From the NCBI GenBank assembly GCA_964512645.1, contig CAZEJS010000001.1, forward strand, positions 124,001 to 188,000: a DNA stretch of 64,000 nt. Direction: 5' to 3'. Source of the stretch: CAZEJS01 sp964512645. Its GTDB lineage: Bacteria; Actinomycetota; Geothermincolia; Fen-727; Anoxymicrobiaceae. Shown here piece by piece: positions 43,086 to 52,421 of this stretch (its first letter is position 1; every line of letters begins with the position of its first letter). Below the pieces are notes generated by a model. It saw only the letters and a program-made list of their open reading frames with translations. It did not search any database and was not told the DNA's origin. A program made the translations under genes and the position numbers.

Positions 43086-43745
43086 GTGGAGCAACAGCAG
43101 AACAGCCTGGTCCATAACCTCTACTACTACGTCCAGGAGCGCGTCAACAGCGACTGGACAACCGACGCGGGAACGGCCGTGCTCCTGACCGTGGTGACCT
43201 GCGGCATCTACGGGCTCTACGTCTTTTACAAGCTGATAGAGCGCAGGGACCTCCACCTGGCACGCGTCGCCAACATGGTCAACACCGCCGTCGCACTGCT
43301 CAAGGAAAAGGCCGCCGCCGCCGGACAGACGGAGCTGATCGCCCAGGAGATCGCGCAGATCGAGTACCTCCAGCGGGAGATGTACGACCAGAGCCGGGAG
43401 CGCGGCGCCGCGCTGTGGCTGGTGCTGGGGATATTCACCGGGGTCGCGATGTGGATAGGCTACTACTTCATCATGGACGACATGCGGAAACACGACGGGC
43501 TCGAGGCGCAGTTTTTCACCCTGACCTCCCAGGCGCTGGCCAAGATGGGGCTCGCTTCCCAGGCATCACAGGCGGCGCCCAACATGCCCGATCGCAGCTT
43601 CGCGGCGTACCTGGTTCTTTCTCTCGTCACCTGCGGCATCTTCGGTTTCTACTGGATATGGACGCTGATCGACGACGGAAACCGCCACGTGGAAGCGCAG
43701 GTGCCCTGGGAGGATTTCCTCTATTCCGCGCTCGCGTCGGCCTGA
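43086..43745 (+). CDS. Duplicated DUF4234-like membrane protein
   Basis: A 219-residue membrane protein with two similar halves: LLTVVTCGIYGLYVFYKLIERRD in the first (core VVTCGIYGLYVFYKL) and VLSLVTCGIFGFYWIWTLI in the second. Such VTCGIYGLYW segments mark DUF4234. A Glu/Gln-rich coiled segment and another membrane helix lie between. GTG 43086 has AAGGAGC upstream. Function unknown; neighbours are also small membrane proteins. Confidence 0.75.
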   Translation: MEQQQNSLVHNLYYYVQERVNSDWTTDAGTAVLLTVVTCGIYGLYVFYKLIERRDLHLARVANMVNTAVALLKEKAAAAGQTELIAQEIAQIEYLQREMYDQSRERGAALWLVLGIFTGVAMWIGYYFIMDDMRKHDGLEAQFFTLTSQALAKMGLASQASQAAPNMPDRSFAAYLVLSLVTCGIFGFYWIWTLIDDGNRHVEAQVPWEDFLYSALASA

Positions 43746-43761
43746 TCTACGGGAGGTAGGG

Positions 43762-44349
43762 ATGATATTCTGCAACCAGTGCGGCCAGGGCAACCAGGAC
43801 GACGCCGGCTTCTGCGTCCAGTGCGGCGCGCCGCTCGCCGAGAGCGCCGCCGGCGCGCCGGAGACCGCTCCGGCCTCTCAACCCCCGGCCGGCCCGCCGG
43901 AGGCCGCCGGCCTGCCGCCGCAACCGGGAGCGGCCCCTCCTCCGCCGGGGGCGCCCGCGCCACCAGCCGTTACGCCCGCGAGCATGCCCGGCATCCCGCC
44001 TCCAGGGTACGCGCCGGCCCCACAGTACAGGACCCAGGTTCCCACCGACCCGATGGCGATAGCCTCCCTGGTCATGGGGATAGTCTCCTGGTTCTTCTGC
44101 CCCCTGGTGGCGGGCGTACTGGCTATCATCTTCGGCTACCTGGGCAGGCGCAACATCCGGGAAAGCAACGGGGCGCTGCAGGGGGAAGCGTTCTGCACCG
44201 CCGGGTTGGTCCTGGGGTTCATCAACCTTGGCATAATCCTGCTGGTGGTGCTCATAATCCTGATCGTGATCATCATCGCCGCGGCCAGCAGCAACGCCTG
44301 GAACGTTGCGACACCGGCCGTCCTGGCCGTCCTGGCCGCGCTGGCATGA
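43762..44349 (+). CDS. Zinc-ribbon, proline-rich DUF4190-type membrane protein
   Basis: A 195-residue protein: N-terminal zinc ribbon (CNQCGQ...FCVQCG, four Cys), a Pro/Ala-rich linker to about residue 92, then DUF4190-like helices (IASLVMGIVSWFFCPLVAG; FCTAGLVLGFINLGIILLVV) with GYLGRRNIRESNGALQGE between. Found widely in actinobacteria; role unknown. ATG has GGAGGTAGG. Follows the DUF4234-like gene by 16 bases, so the two are probably co-expressed. Confidence 0.8.
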   Translation: MIFCNQCGQGNQDDAGFCVQCGAPLAESAAGAPETAPASQPPAGPPEAAGLPPQPGAAPPPPGAPAPPAVTPASMPGIPPPGYAPAPQYRTQVPTDPMAIASLVMGIVSWFFCPLVAGVLAIIFGYLGRRNIRESNGALQGEAFCTAGLVLGFINLGIILLVVLIILIVIIIAAASSNAWNVATPAVLAVLAALA

Positions 44350-44366
44350 CCCGTTGAACCGCGCAG

Positions 44367-44392
44367 GCGCCACGGGAGGCCTCCCGTGGCGC
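44367..44392. terminator. Perfect 26-bp palindrome between convergent genes, probable terminator
   Basis: GCGCCACGGGAGG followed directly by its reverse complement, between the DUF4190-type gene and xseB. It would serve either strand; no strong U-tract follows on the plus side (TTCGTGTCC). Confidence 0.6.
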
Positions 44393-44420
44393 TTCGTGTC
44401 CCCGCGCGCGTACGGCGCGC

Positions 44421-44666
44421 TCAGTCGGGCCCGGGCTCCTCGAGTTCCACGGGCTCGACCTGGCCCTCGAGAGAGTCGACCAGCAGTTCGACCTTCGACC
44501 GGGCGCCGTCGAGCTTCTCCTGGCAGTACTGTATCAGCTCGACGCCGCGCTCGAACCGGGCGAGGCTCTCCTCCAGTTCCAGCTCACCACTCTCCAGCGA
44601 ATCGGTTATCTTCTCGAGCTCCTCGATGGCTTCCTTGAATGTGGGCTCGTTCTCCAGGACGATCAC
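44421..44666 (-). CDS. xseB: Exodeoxyribonuclease VII small subunit
   Basis: An 81-residue helical subunit. FKEAIEELEKITDSLESGEL and LEESLARFERGVELIQYCQE are the family core, followed by an acidic tail. The start is GTG at 44666, overlapping the xseA TGA (GTGA), so translation depends on xseA; the ribosome site GAAGGA almost touches the GTG. An in-frame CTG four codons later is a less likely start. Confidence 0.93.
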   Translation of the reverse strand: MIVLENEPTFKEAIEELEKITDSLESGELELEESLARFERGVELIQYCQEKLDGARSKVELLVDSLEGQVEPVELEEPGPD

Positions 44667-46051
44667 TCCTTCCCGGTGACCTCGGCCTCGAGGCCGCCTC
44701 GTGCCAACTTTATCCGCAGCGGCGCACCCGCGTCCACGTCGTCGGCGGACCTCACCACCCTGCCGCTGTCCCGCTCGAAGGTGATCGAATACCCCCTGTC
44801 GAGAACCGCCAGGGGGCTGAGCGCCCTGGCGCGGCCCTCCAGGCGTTCGAGCGCCTTCGCCTTCTCGGCGATCCCGCGCTCCCCTTCCCGGCGCATAGAC
44901 GATGTCAGCGCCGCCAGGGACGCGCGGTGGCGGTCGAGCAGTACGCCCGGCCGCCGGTAGACCGGGGCGCCCCTCAGGGCCGCCAGCCGGTGCGCCCTTC
45001 GCTCGAGGCCTCTCGAGGGACTGGAAGGCAGGGCGGCCGCCGACCTCTCCCACCTCTGGAGGTGCCTGCCCATCAGGTACTCGGCGCTCCTGAAGAGCGG
45101 CAGGCGCCTGAACGATTCGAGGTGTTGCAGTTCCATGTGCAGGCCGGACTCCGCCCTGCGGGCCAGGGCGGAGGCCGACCTGGCCAGCCTGGAACGGACG
45201 TGCGCTGAGTCCGGGACCACGGCTTCCGCGGCAGCCGTGGGGGTGCTGGCGCGCCTGTCCGCGACCAGGTCGGCAACGCTGACGTCCGGCTCGTGTCCTA
45301 TCCCGGTCACCACCGGAACGCCCATCCGTGCGACCGCCCTGGCCACCTCCTCGGTGCTGAACGGCTCGAGGTCCTCTATCGAACCTCCACCCCGCGCCAG
45401 GATCACCACGTCCACCGGGAACTCACCGTCGAACAGGTGGAGGGCCGCGCATATCTCCTCCGCGGCGCCGGGGCCCTGAACGCGCACTCCCCTGACGAAC
45501 ACCCTCGCGGGGGGGTATCTCCGCGCTATCGTGACGGTGACGTCCCTGATCGCGGCGCCCCTGGGAGAGGTGACCACTCCTATCCTCTCGGGAAACTCCG
45601 GCAGGGGCCTCTTTCGCGCGTCGTCGAAGAAGCCCTCGGCGTGCAGCTTCTTCTTGAGCATCTCTATCCGGCGCTGGATCTCTCCTTCGCCGAAGGGGCG
45701 CAGAACGGCGGCGCGGAGCTGGTAGCGGCCCTGCTTCTCGAAGAGCGACAGCGTCCCCTGCGCCACGACAGCCGCACCCTCCTCGAGGGCGAACTCCAGC
45801 GAGTCGTACACTCGCCTGGGCAGTATGACCGGCAGCGTCGCCTCGCTGTCGCGCAGGCTCAAGTAAACGTAGTACGGGTAGCGGGTGTTGAGCCCGGAAA
45901 CCTCCCCCTGCACCGTCACCGAGATGCGCTCCAGGGCGTTTCTTGCCAGGTGATTGACCTCGCTGACGGTCAGCACCTGCTCGCCGGGGGAGTCCCCGTC
46001 GCCGGAACTCCCTGGACCCTCGTCCCACGGCAGTGTCGGTTCGTCTTCCAT
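44663..46051 (-). CDS. xseA: Exodeoxyribonuclease VII large subunit
   Basis: A 462-residue single-strand DNA exonuclease subunit. An OB-fold N-terminus (VTVQGEVSGLNTRYPYYVY, VAQGTLSLFEKQGRYQL) is followed by the nuclease domain: RIGVVTSPRGAAIRDV, VILARGGGSIEDLEPF, VVTGIGHEPDVSVADLVAD and ASTPTAAAE, all intact. The C-terminal helical region and GYSITFERDSGRVVRSADDV complete the protein. Its stop overlaps xseB. Confidence 0.96.
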   Translation of the reverse strand: MEDEPTLPWDEGPGSSGDGDSPGEQVLTVSEVNHLARNALERISVTVQGEVSGLNTRYPYYVYLSLRDSEATLPVILPRRVYDSLEFALEEGAAVVAQGTLSLFEKQGRYQLRAAVLRPFGEGEIQRRIEMLKKKLHAEGFFDDARKRPLPEFPERIGVVTSPRGAAIRDVTVTIARRYPPARVFVRGVRVQGPGAAEEICAALHLFDGEFPVDVVILARGGGSIEDLEPFSTEEVARAVARMGVPVVTGIGHEPDVSVADLVADRRASTPTAAAEAVVPDSAHVRSRLARSASALARRAESGLHMELQHLESFRRLPLFRSAEYLMGRHLQRWERSAAALPSSPSRGLERRAHRLAALRGAPVYRRPGVLLDRHRASLAALTSSMRREGERGIAEKAKALERLEGRARALSPLAVLDRGYSITFERDSGRVVRSADDVDAGAPLRIKLARGGLEAEVTGKE

Positions 46052-46169
46052 GGCCCCCCTTTCGCACTACAATGTTTCAACGCGCCACCACCACTACTCC
46101 TTCGATGCGCGCCGCGGCGGCCTGGGCTATTATTTTTACGCCGGACGGCGACGGGCGAGAGGAGGGCTC

Positions 46170-47093
46170 TTGAGGTTCCTGGTGATGGGCGCCGGTTCCA
46201 TCGGATCGGTAGTGGGAGGCATGCTGCACCGCGGCGGCCACGACGTGCGGCTCGTGGGCAAGGGGCCCCACGCCCGGGCCATGGCGGAAGGCGGGCTTCG
46301 GCTGACCGGCATCTGGGGAGTGTCCGACCTCCCCGACGTGAAGGCGTGCGAGTCGGTCGGCGAAGCCCTGGACGGCGGTTTCCGGCCCCAGTGGACGCTG
46401 CTGTCGGTGAAATCCTACGACACGGCCGCAGCGATGAAAGACCTCGCCCCCGCCCTGCCGGGACTGCACGGGGTCGTCTCGCTCCAGAACGGCCTGGGGA
46501 ACCTGGACGCGATCGAGGCGGCCGCCCCGGGCATGGCCGTGGGGGGTCGCGTGATTTTCGGCGCGACAACCCTGGCCCCGGGGGCGGTCGAGGTAACCGT
46601 CAGCGCCGACGACGTGCTCATCGGACCGGGCCACGAGAGCGTGCACGACGTGGTGGCGGCGTTCCGCTCCAGCGGGATACCGTGCCGCTTCGAGGAGCGG
46701 ATACTCTCCTACATCTGGGACAAGGTGCTCTACAACGTCTGCCTGAACGCGCCGGCGACGATCCTGAAGACCGACTACGGGAAACTGTGGGACGACCCGG
46801 ACAGCAGGGCGGTGATCGAAAGGCTGGTACGCGAGTTCTACCTCGTGGCCGGCGCCCGGGGGGTGACGCCGGTCTCGCCGGGACCCTCCGAGTACCTCGC
46901 GAGGTTCGAGAGCGAACTCCTGCCGCCGACAAGGGGCCACCGCTCCAGCATGCAGGAGGATATCGAGAACGGCAGGCCGACGGAGATCGAGGCCCTGAAC
47001 GGCGCGGTGGCGCGGATGGCCCGCGAGCACGGAATGGAAGCCCCTTTGAACGAGTCCCTTGCCGGGATGGTAAGGTTCCTGGAACGGCACTGA
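46170..47093 (+). CDS. 2-dehydropantoate 2-reductase-family protein (PanE/ApbA-like)
   Basis: A 307-residue NADPH-dependent reductase. N-terminal Rossmann motif FLVMGAGSIGSVVGGMLHRG; a Lys follows in LLSVKSYDT; VVSLQNGLGNLDAIE and the C-terminal SMQEDIENGRPTEIEALNG are typical of PanE, which makes pantoate. Members with other substrates exist, so PanE itself is probable, not certain. TTG 46170 has GGAGG; no ATG is in frame near the start. Divergent from xseA. Confidence 0.85.
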   Translation: MRFLVMGAGSIGSVVGGMLHRGGHDVRLVGKGPHARAMAEGGLRLTGIWGVSDLPDVKACESVGEALDGGFRPQWTLLSVKSYDTAAAMKDLAPALPGLHGVVSLQNGLGNLDAIEAAAPGMAVGGRVIFGATTLAPGAVEVTVSADDVLIGPGHESVHDVVAAFRSSGIPCRFEERILSYIWDKVLYNVCLNAPATILKTDYGKLWDDPDSRAVIERLVREFYLVAGARGVTPVSPGPSEYLARFESELLPPTRGHRSSMQEDIENGRPTEIEALNGAVARMAREHGMEAPLNESLAGMVRFLERH

Positions 47094-47126
47094 GCCGACC
47101 CCGGCCTCGGGGACGGCGCATTGCGC

Positions 47127-49979
47127 CTACGGGGCCGGCGGGCCCGAATCTCCGTACATGGCGCGCTCGGCGACAACCGGCCGGCTCCCCACAACCCGGG
47201 TGGAGACCTCCCATTCCCCGGGGACGAAGTCGGCGATGTTGTAGGTCCTGCGGCTGCGGGGCCCCAGCACCTCCGAAGGCCCCCCGACCGGCCCCGCCGG
47301 TGTCATGTACGTGATGGTCACCTGCGCGGGCGCCTCGCCGGGGTTCTGCACCAGCACCCAGCTCTCGAACCCGGTGTTGGTGCACCCCTCCGCGAGGTAC
47401 CACGTTCTCGCGGGCGCAGGTACGCCCACAGAAGCGTGTCCCCAGGTGCGCTTGTTCCCGTAGACCGCCCGCTCGGCGACGACGCCCTGATCCGAATGGA
47501 CCCGGGTGGAAACGGACCACTCCGAAGGCAGGAATTCGGCGACGTCGAAGGTCTTCCTGGAGTTGGCCGGAAGCACCACCGCGGGACCGTCCACCTCGCC
47601 GTGCTCGGTCATGTAAGTCAGTTCCACCCTGGCAGGGACGTCCCCGGGGTTCTGGACCAGCACCCAGGTCTCGAAGCCTCCGTTGGTGCAGCCCTCTGCC
47701 AGGTACCAGTCGCTGGCGGGGGCGGGGGCGCCGACGGAATCGTGCCCGAAGGTGCGGTGGTTGCCGTACATCGCGCGCTCGGCGATCACCGGCGCGTCCG
47801 AACTCACCCGCGTGGACACCGACCATTCACGAGGCACCGTGTCGGCCACGTTGAAGGTAGCCCGCGAGTTCGCGGGGACTCTCGCCCTGGGGCCGTTCTT
47901 CGGCCCCGAGGGCGTCATGTACTCGAGGCTCACCTCCGCGGGTGCGCCGTTGGGGTTCTGGACCAGCACCCAGGTCTCGAAGCCTCCGTTGGTGCAGCCT
48001 TCGGCGAGGTACCACGTCGGGGAAGCCGCGGGAACCCCCACCGAATCGGTACCCAGAACGCGCCCTTTTCCGTACATCGCGCGCTCCGCGACCACCCCGA
48101 CGTCGGACGTCACCTCGGTGGACACCGACCATTCGCCGGGCACGATGTCCGCCACGTTGAATGTGGCGCGCGAACCGGGCCCGATCGTCGCCGCCGGACC
48201 TTCCACCGCCCCGCGGCCGGTCATGTAAGTCAGCTTCACGTGGGCCGCAGCGCTCGAATCGGGGTTCTGGACCAGCACCCAGGTTTCGAAGCCGCCCGCG
48301 GTCGAGCCCTCGGCCAGGAACCACCGTCTGGCAGGCGCGGACACGCCCACCGAATCGTGCCCCCACTCCCGGGTGGTGGGTCCGGGCACCGGACCGGAAT
48401 CCCCGCTGCCGCCGATCCGGTCCGTGTAACTGCCGTAAGCGCGGCTGCTGCCGCTCACGAAACCCTGCCCGAGGACGCTGATGTCGGCGGTGGAACCGCT
48501 GCGAAGCGCCTTGACGTTCCAGGAAACCGAACCCGTGGAGCCGCTCGACGAGACACCGCTCACCGGCTGCTCGACCCCGGGGACGAGCACCTGGAACCCC
48601 GGGGCCCTCAGCGCGGCTGCCGACGCCGAAGCGTAGTACTGGCCGCCCATGGGGTCCGGCCCCAGGTAAGAGACGTCGGCGTTAACCGTAAAGACCTGTT
48701 TCGCCTTGACCGTGACCGGCTTGAAGACGTCGACGGTCCAGGGGGCGCACACCATGCCCCACCGTTGCGAGTACGTCCACAGGTTGTCGACGAACTCCGT
48801 CTGGTTGAACACGACGTCCGGCCCCGAGGGATAACCGGTGTACCAGGGGTCGTGGACTACCAGGGCGTTGAGGGAATCGTTGTAGCCTTTGACGACGCGG
48901 AAGTGCCCCGAGCGCGTATCCGCGGAGTACCACGTCAGGGCGACCACCGGCAGGTCCTGCGAAACCAGCTCCTTGAGGTCGGAGTACCGCCTGGCGAACA
49001 GCGGCCCCCCGGTCTCCCAGAACCTGCATGTCATTCCGTAACCGAGCGGCCTGCCGGTGTACCCCAGGAGCGACGGGTCCTGGATTGACGCGCTCTCGCT
49101 CGAGAAGTGCGCCGCCCTCGCCAGGTCGTCGGCGTATACACCGTAGCTGCGGCTCTGGTCGGCGACTCCCGCTATCTCGCGCTGCTGGACCTCCGGGCCG
49201 AAGTAGTCGAACACCATCTGCAGCGCCGCGGGCCCGCACCACCAGTCCGTCTCCTGCGCGTGGTACGGGACCCCGGGGATGTCGTAGGCGGACGGAGCGC
49301 CGGCGCCCGCCGGGGCGCCGGCTCGCTGCGGGGCGGGGGCGGCCGCGTGCGGCACGGGCGCGGGGTTCCGAAACATCGAGGGGGCGCAGGGGCTGGCCAC
49401 TCCCACCCCCGGCGACCTGCCGGGGACCTCCCCGGACAGAACGGCGGGCCCGCGCTCGAAAGCCGGCACGTAGACGCCGCCTCCCGGCCCGTGAAAATAC
49501 CAGTAGATGCCTTTGTCGGTCGCCCGCCGCAACTGCGGGGGGCCCAGTCGCGAGAAGGCGCGTCCCGCCTTCAGAAGCGCCGCCGAAGCAATCGTCCGGG
49601 CGCGCCCGGGGCTTACCGGCGGGAAACTGCCGCGATCGTACCGGCAGTACCAGTGCCAGCCGCCGTCCGCGGCGTCGATCCCGATCGTCGCGACGGTCGC
49701 GCCTCCCGCCACCACCGGGACGATATACTCGGCGGGCTTTCCGTCTCCGCCGCGAAGCAGCAGCGGCGCCCCTGCCGCGGCGCCCTTCCACCCGGACATG
49801 CCGCCCGGGGCGTTTCCCTGTCCGGCGGCGGCGGCGATCAACTCCGCGGCGGCGGCCCTGGCGCCTGACACTCCGGGGGCGGGACCCGCGGAGGCCGACG
49901 CCGCCGGGGTGAAAGCGAGCAGCAGCAGCGCCGCCACCGCGGCGGCCAGAAACAACTGAATGCGCGTTTGTCGCTCCAC
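47127..49979 (-). CDS. Secreted C39-like cysteine peptidase with four C-terminal repeats
   Basis: A 950-residue exported protein. Signal segment at residues 7-30 (IQLFLAAAVAALLLLAFTP). An N-terminal domain of unknown type (to about 190) and a Pro/Ala linker lead to a papain-like C39_2 domain: GVPYHAQETDWWCGPAALQM (Cys at about 248), His in RSGHFRVVKG (about 359) and Asp in VVHDPWY (about 377). A beta-rich domain (about 420-545) follows, then four repeats of about 102 residues. No C-terminal anchor is seen. GTG 49979 is supported by the signal peptide. It follows a methyltransferase gene by 13 bases. Confidence 0.8.
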   Translation of the reverse strand: MERQTRIQLFLAAAVAALLLLAFTPAASASAGPAPGVSGARAAAAELIAAAAGQGNAPGGMSGWKGAAAGAPLLLRGGDGKPAEYIVPVVAGGATVATIGIDAADGGWHWYCRYDRGSFPPVSPGRARTIASAALLKAGRAFSRLGPPQLRRATDKGIYWYFHGPGGGVYVPAFERGPAVLSGEVPGRSPGVGVASPCAPSMFRNPAPVPHAAAPAPQRAGAPAGAGAPSAYDIPGVPYHAQETDWWCGPAALQMVFDYFGPEVQQREIAGVADQSRSYGVYADDLARAAHFSSESASIQDPSLLGYTGRPLGYGMTCRFWETGGPLFARRYSDLKELVSQDLPVVALTWYSADTRSGHFRVVKGYNDSLNALVVHDPWYTGYPSGPDVVFNQTEFVDNLWTYSQRWGMVCAPWTVDVFKPVTVKAKQVFTVNADVSYLGPDPMGGQYYASASAAALRAPGFQVLVPGVEQPVSGVSSSGSTGSVSWNVKALRSGSTADISVLGQGFVSGSSRAYGSYTDRIGGSGDSGPVPGPTTREWGHDSVGVSAPARRWFLAEGSTAGGFETWVLVQNPDSSAAAHVKLTYMTGRGAVEGPAATIGPGSRATFNVADIVPGEWSVSTEVTSDVGVVAERAMYGKGRVLGTDSVGVPAASPTWYLAEGCTNGGFETWVLVQNPNGAPAEVSLEYMTPSGPKNGPRARVPANSRATFNVADTVPREWSVSTRVSSDAPVIAERAMYGNHRTFGHDSVGAPAPASDWYLAEGCTNGGFETWVLVQNPGDVPARVELTYMTEHGEVDGPAVVLPANSRKTFDVAEFLPSEWSVSTRVHSDQGVVAERAVYGNKRTWGHASVGVPAPARTWYLAEGCTNTGFESWVLVQNPGEAPAQVTITYMTPAGPVGGPSEVLGPRSRRTYNIADFVPGEWEVSTRVVGSRPVVAERAMYGDSGPPAP
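47130..48323 (-). repeat. Four tandem ~306-bp coding repeats (WYLAEG repeats)
   Basis: Units begin at 48323, 48014, 47708 and 47402 with W[FY]LAEG and contain GGFETWVLVQNP, a YMT strand and VAERAMYG. Lengths 103, 102, 102 and about 91 codons. They resemble the DUF5719-like surface repeats common in deep actinobacteria and probably mediate adhesion or cell-surface display. Confidence 0.85.
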
Positions 49980-49992
49980 GATCGCTCTCACC

Positions 49993-50844
49993 TCACCGGA
50001 CTGATGGGCGTGTACCCCACACGAGAAGCCCGGGGACCCGGACAGCGAGATCGCCCCGGCACGCCTGGGCGGCGAACCGCTCCGCGCCGCGAAGCACACG
50101 CTCCCCGCCGAACTCGGCTTCGAGCACGGAGAAGGCGGACAGCTCTCCCGGGAGGTCTCTCAGGTACTCCCCGGCAACGTCTTCCGGGTCCCTGCCCTCC
50201 ATGGTAACCGTAAAGTGGAGCGCCAGCGAGTCGTTCTCCCCGAAGCCGGCTTCACGAAAGGCGTCCCGGAGGGCGGCCCTGTCCAGCGAATACGACGTGC
50301 GCTTCTCCCGGAGGGTTCTCTCCATGAGCGCGACCTCCTCGTCGAGCCGCACACCCTCCCGGCTCGCCACCACCTCCGCTTCAACCTGCAGCGGTTCGAA
50401 CACGCTGTAACGGCCTCCGGGAGCCAGGACCCGCCTCATCTCCCGGAGCGCGGCGACCACGTCCGTGGTGTAGATGAACGCGGAGCGGCAGAGCGCGCAG
50501 TCGCACGACGCGGTCTTCAGAGGGAGCGAAGTCAGGTCACCCACACAGGCGGTCAGGTTCGAAAGGGAGCCCTCGCGGGCCCGCAGGACCAGCACCTCCA
50601 GGCACGCCGCGCTGGAGTCCACCGCGATGACCTTCCCGCGCGGCCCGACCAGGCGCGCTGCCTTGAGCGAAAGCAGGCCGGTGCCGGCGCCCAGGTCGGC
50701 CACCGTCTCCCCGGGACGCGGGCCGACCCTGTCGATGACGTGAAAGGCGATGCGGTCGAGCCACTCGCGCTCCCCCGGCGGTGCTTCCCGCTCGAGGGAG
50801 CCCAGCCACCCGGCCCAGCCACCCCTGTCTTCCGGCGCCTCCAA
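49993..50844 (-). CDS. Class I SAM-dependent methyltransferase
   Basis: A 283-residue Rossmann-fold methyltransferase. Motif I VADLGAGTGLLSLKAARLVG, motif II VIAVDSSAACLEVL, ACVGDLTSLPLKTASCDCAL and LREMRRVLAPGGRYSVFEPL (post-motif helix). It looks like the UbiE/small-molecule type; substrate unknown. TTG 50844 is the only start that keeps the N-terminal helix; its ribosome site is weak. It is 10 bases after the phytoene-dehydrogenase-like gene, so it may modify the same product. Confidence 0.75.
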   Translation of the reverse strand: MEAPEDRGGWAGWLGSLEREAPPGEREWLDRIAFHVIDRVGPRPGETVADLGAGTGLLSLKAARLVGPRGKVIAVDSSAACLEVLVLRAREGSLSNLTACVGDLTSLPLKTASCDCALCRSAFIYTTDVVAALREMRRVLAPGGRYSVFEPLQVEAEVVASREGVRLDEEVALMERTLREKRTSYSLDRAALRDAFREAGFGENDSLALHFTVTMEGRDPEDVAGEYLRDLPGELSAFSVLEAEFGGERVLRGAERFAAQACRGDLAVRVPGLLVWGTRPSVR

Positions 50845-50854
50845 GCGCGACCGC

Positions 50855-52306
50855 TCAGCTCACCAGGCTGGCGACCAGCATGCCGCTCGCAGTGCCCTGC
50901 TCGGTTCCGACCCCGCGGCCGCCGGCGTCGCATCCGACAACCCACAGGCCCTCGACCGGCAGCTTCGGGTGCGGCTTCGAGGCGCCGACCTGGCCGGGTA
51001 TCTGCCCCAGCCCGATGCACTCGCCGGTGCCTTTCCGGCTGATGCGGTTGGTGTCCTTGTTGGTGATGCGGCTCCTGGCGACGACACGCTTCTCAACCTC
51101 GGGGAAGAAGCTGAAGTACTTCTGCTCGGCTATGTCGAGCATCTTCTGGCTCCTGTCCTCCTGGTCCACTTCGTTGGAGGTCGCCACGCCTATCATGATG
51201 AGCTGGTGCCCCGGCGGCGCCAGCGTGGGGTCCCACTCCGTGGGGATGGGGCCGAAGATGAACGGGTCGGAAGGCAATCCGCCGGGTACGTCGCAGTAGG
51301 CGAATATCTCGTCGGGGTCAACCTGGGGGATCGGAAAGAACGACGGGGCCTTGAGGTCTATGACCCTCCTGTCGAGGAACAGCTTGCTGGCTATCCAGGA
51401 GTAGGAGAGCTCGAGGGAATCGACGTAGTCCACGTATTCGCCCGGGAAACTGCTCTCCCCGGCGAGCTTCACCGTCTGCTTGAGACCCGCGTTGGACACC
51501 ACCACGTCGGCTGGGTAGTGACGGCCGTCGGAGCCCAACACCCCGGTGACCCTGTCCCCCTCCACGGTTATCTCCTTCGCCGCGACGCCGAGCACCAGGT
51601 CGCCTCCGTCGCGCTTGAAGGCCCGCATGAAGGAGCGGGGCACGCCGATGGCGCCGCCCCGGGGGACACCCAGCGTGCCGCAGCGGAAGATGTCGGAAAC
51701 GACCAGGATGAACTCGCCGGCCGACGACTTGTTGTACGGTTCGACCAGTAGCAGCATGGACAGGCAGTTGAGCGCCCCGTGAACGCCGGCGTCATCGGTG
51801 AACTGGTGCAGGAAATCCCGGGTGGTGACGTCGTCGTACTTGGCCACTATCCCCGGAAGCGCCCTGGCGACCCCGGCCAGCTCGCGCAGCATGCCGGGAA
51901 ACCCGAAGCTCTTCAGCGAGCGGCGCAGCGAGTTGAGCACGTCGATCTTCTGCCTGCCGGTTATGTTGGCCATCAGGACCTCTTTGAGGGCGGCGGGGCT
52001 GGCGGGCTTCTGGTAGAGATAGAAGAAGCCTTTCTCGTTCATCCACATGGTCTCGCTGGGATCGCGCATCAGCCACGGCTGGGCGATCCCCAGCTCGCGG
52101 GCGGTCCGCCCGTGCGGCCCCGAAGGACCGGTTGCGAACATATGGATGCCGGTGTCGACCTTGAAGCCGTTCTCTTCGTACGTCGAACACTTGCCGCCGA
52201 TGAAATTGTTCTGCTCGAGTACGGTGACGTCCATTCCCCTGCTCGCCAGCAGGGCCGCGCAGGAGCTTCCACCGGGCCCGGTGCCGATCACCACTACCTT
52301 TTTCAT
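50855..52306 (-). CDS. Phytoene dehydrogenase-like FAD oxidoreductase
   Basis: A 483-residue CrtI/carotenoid-isomerase-type flavoprotein. N-terminal FAD motif VVVIGTGPGGSSCAALLASRG, then LEQNNFIGGKCSTYEENGFK and VDTGIHMF. The C-terminal FAD contact GLWVVGCDAGGRGVGTEQG is present. Length and layout fit desaturases, saturases or isomerases of polyprenyl compounds. ATG with GGAGGAGCGG. Transcribed after the compact FAD gene (115-base gap), before a methyltransferase. Confidence 0.85.
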   Translation of the reverse strand: MKKVVVIGTGPGGSSCAALLASRGMDVTVLEQNNFIGGKCSTYEENGFKVDTGIHMFATGPSGPHGRTARELGIAQPWLMRDPSETMWMNEKGFFYLYQKPASPAALKEVLMANITGRQKIDVLNSLRRSLKSFGFPGMLRELAGVARALPGIVAKYDDVTTRDFLHQFTDDAGVHGALNCLSMLLLVEPYNKSSAGEFILVVSDIFRCGTLGVPRGGAIGVPRSFMRAFKRDGGDLVLGVAAKEITVEGDRVTGVLGSDGRHYPADVVVSNAGLKQTVKLAGESSFPGEYVDYVDSLELSYSWIASKLFLDRRVIDLKAPSFFPIPQVDPDEIFAYCDVPGGLPSDPFIFGPIPTEWDPTLAPPGHQLIMIGVATSNEVDQEDRSQKMLDIAEQKYFSFFPEVEKRVVARSRITNKDTNRISRKGTGECIGLGQIPGQVGASKPHPKLPVEGLWVVGCDAGGRGVGTEQGTASGMLVASLVS

Positions 52307-52421
52307 CCGCTCCTCCTTCCAGAGGGTCGTTGTCTTTCCGCTTCTTTCCGCTCAACGCTGGCCGTTCGCCGGTCCACCCCGAAGAAGTGGAAATATCAGT
52401 GGGAAGCGAACGACCCCTTTT

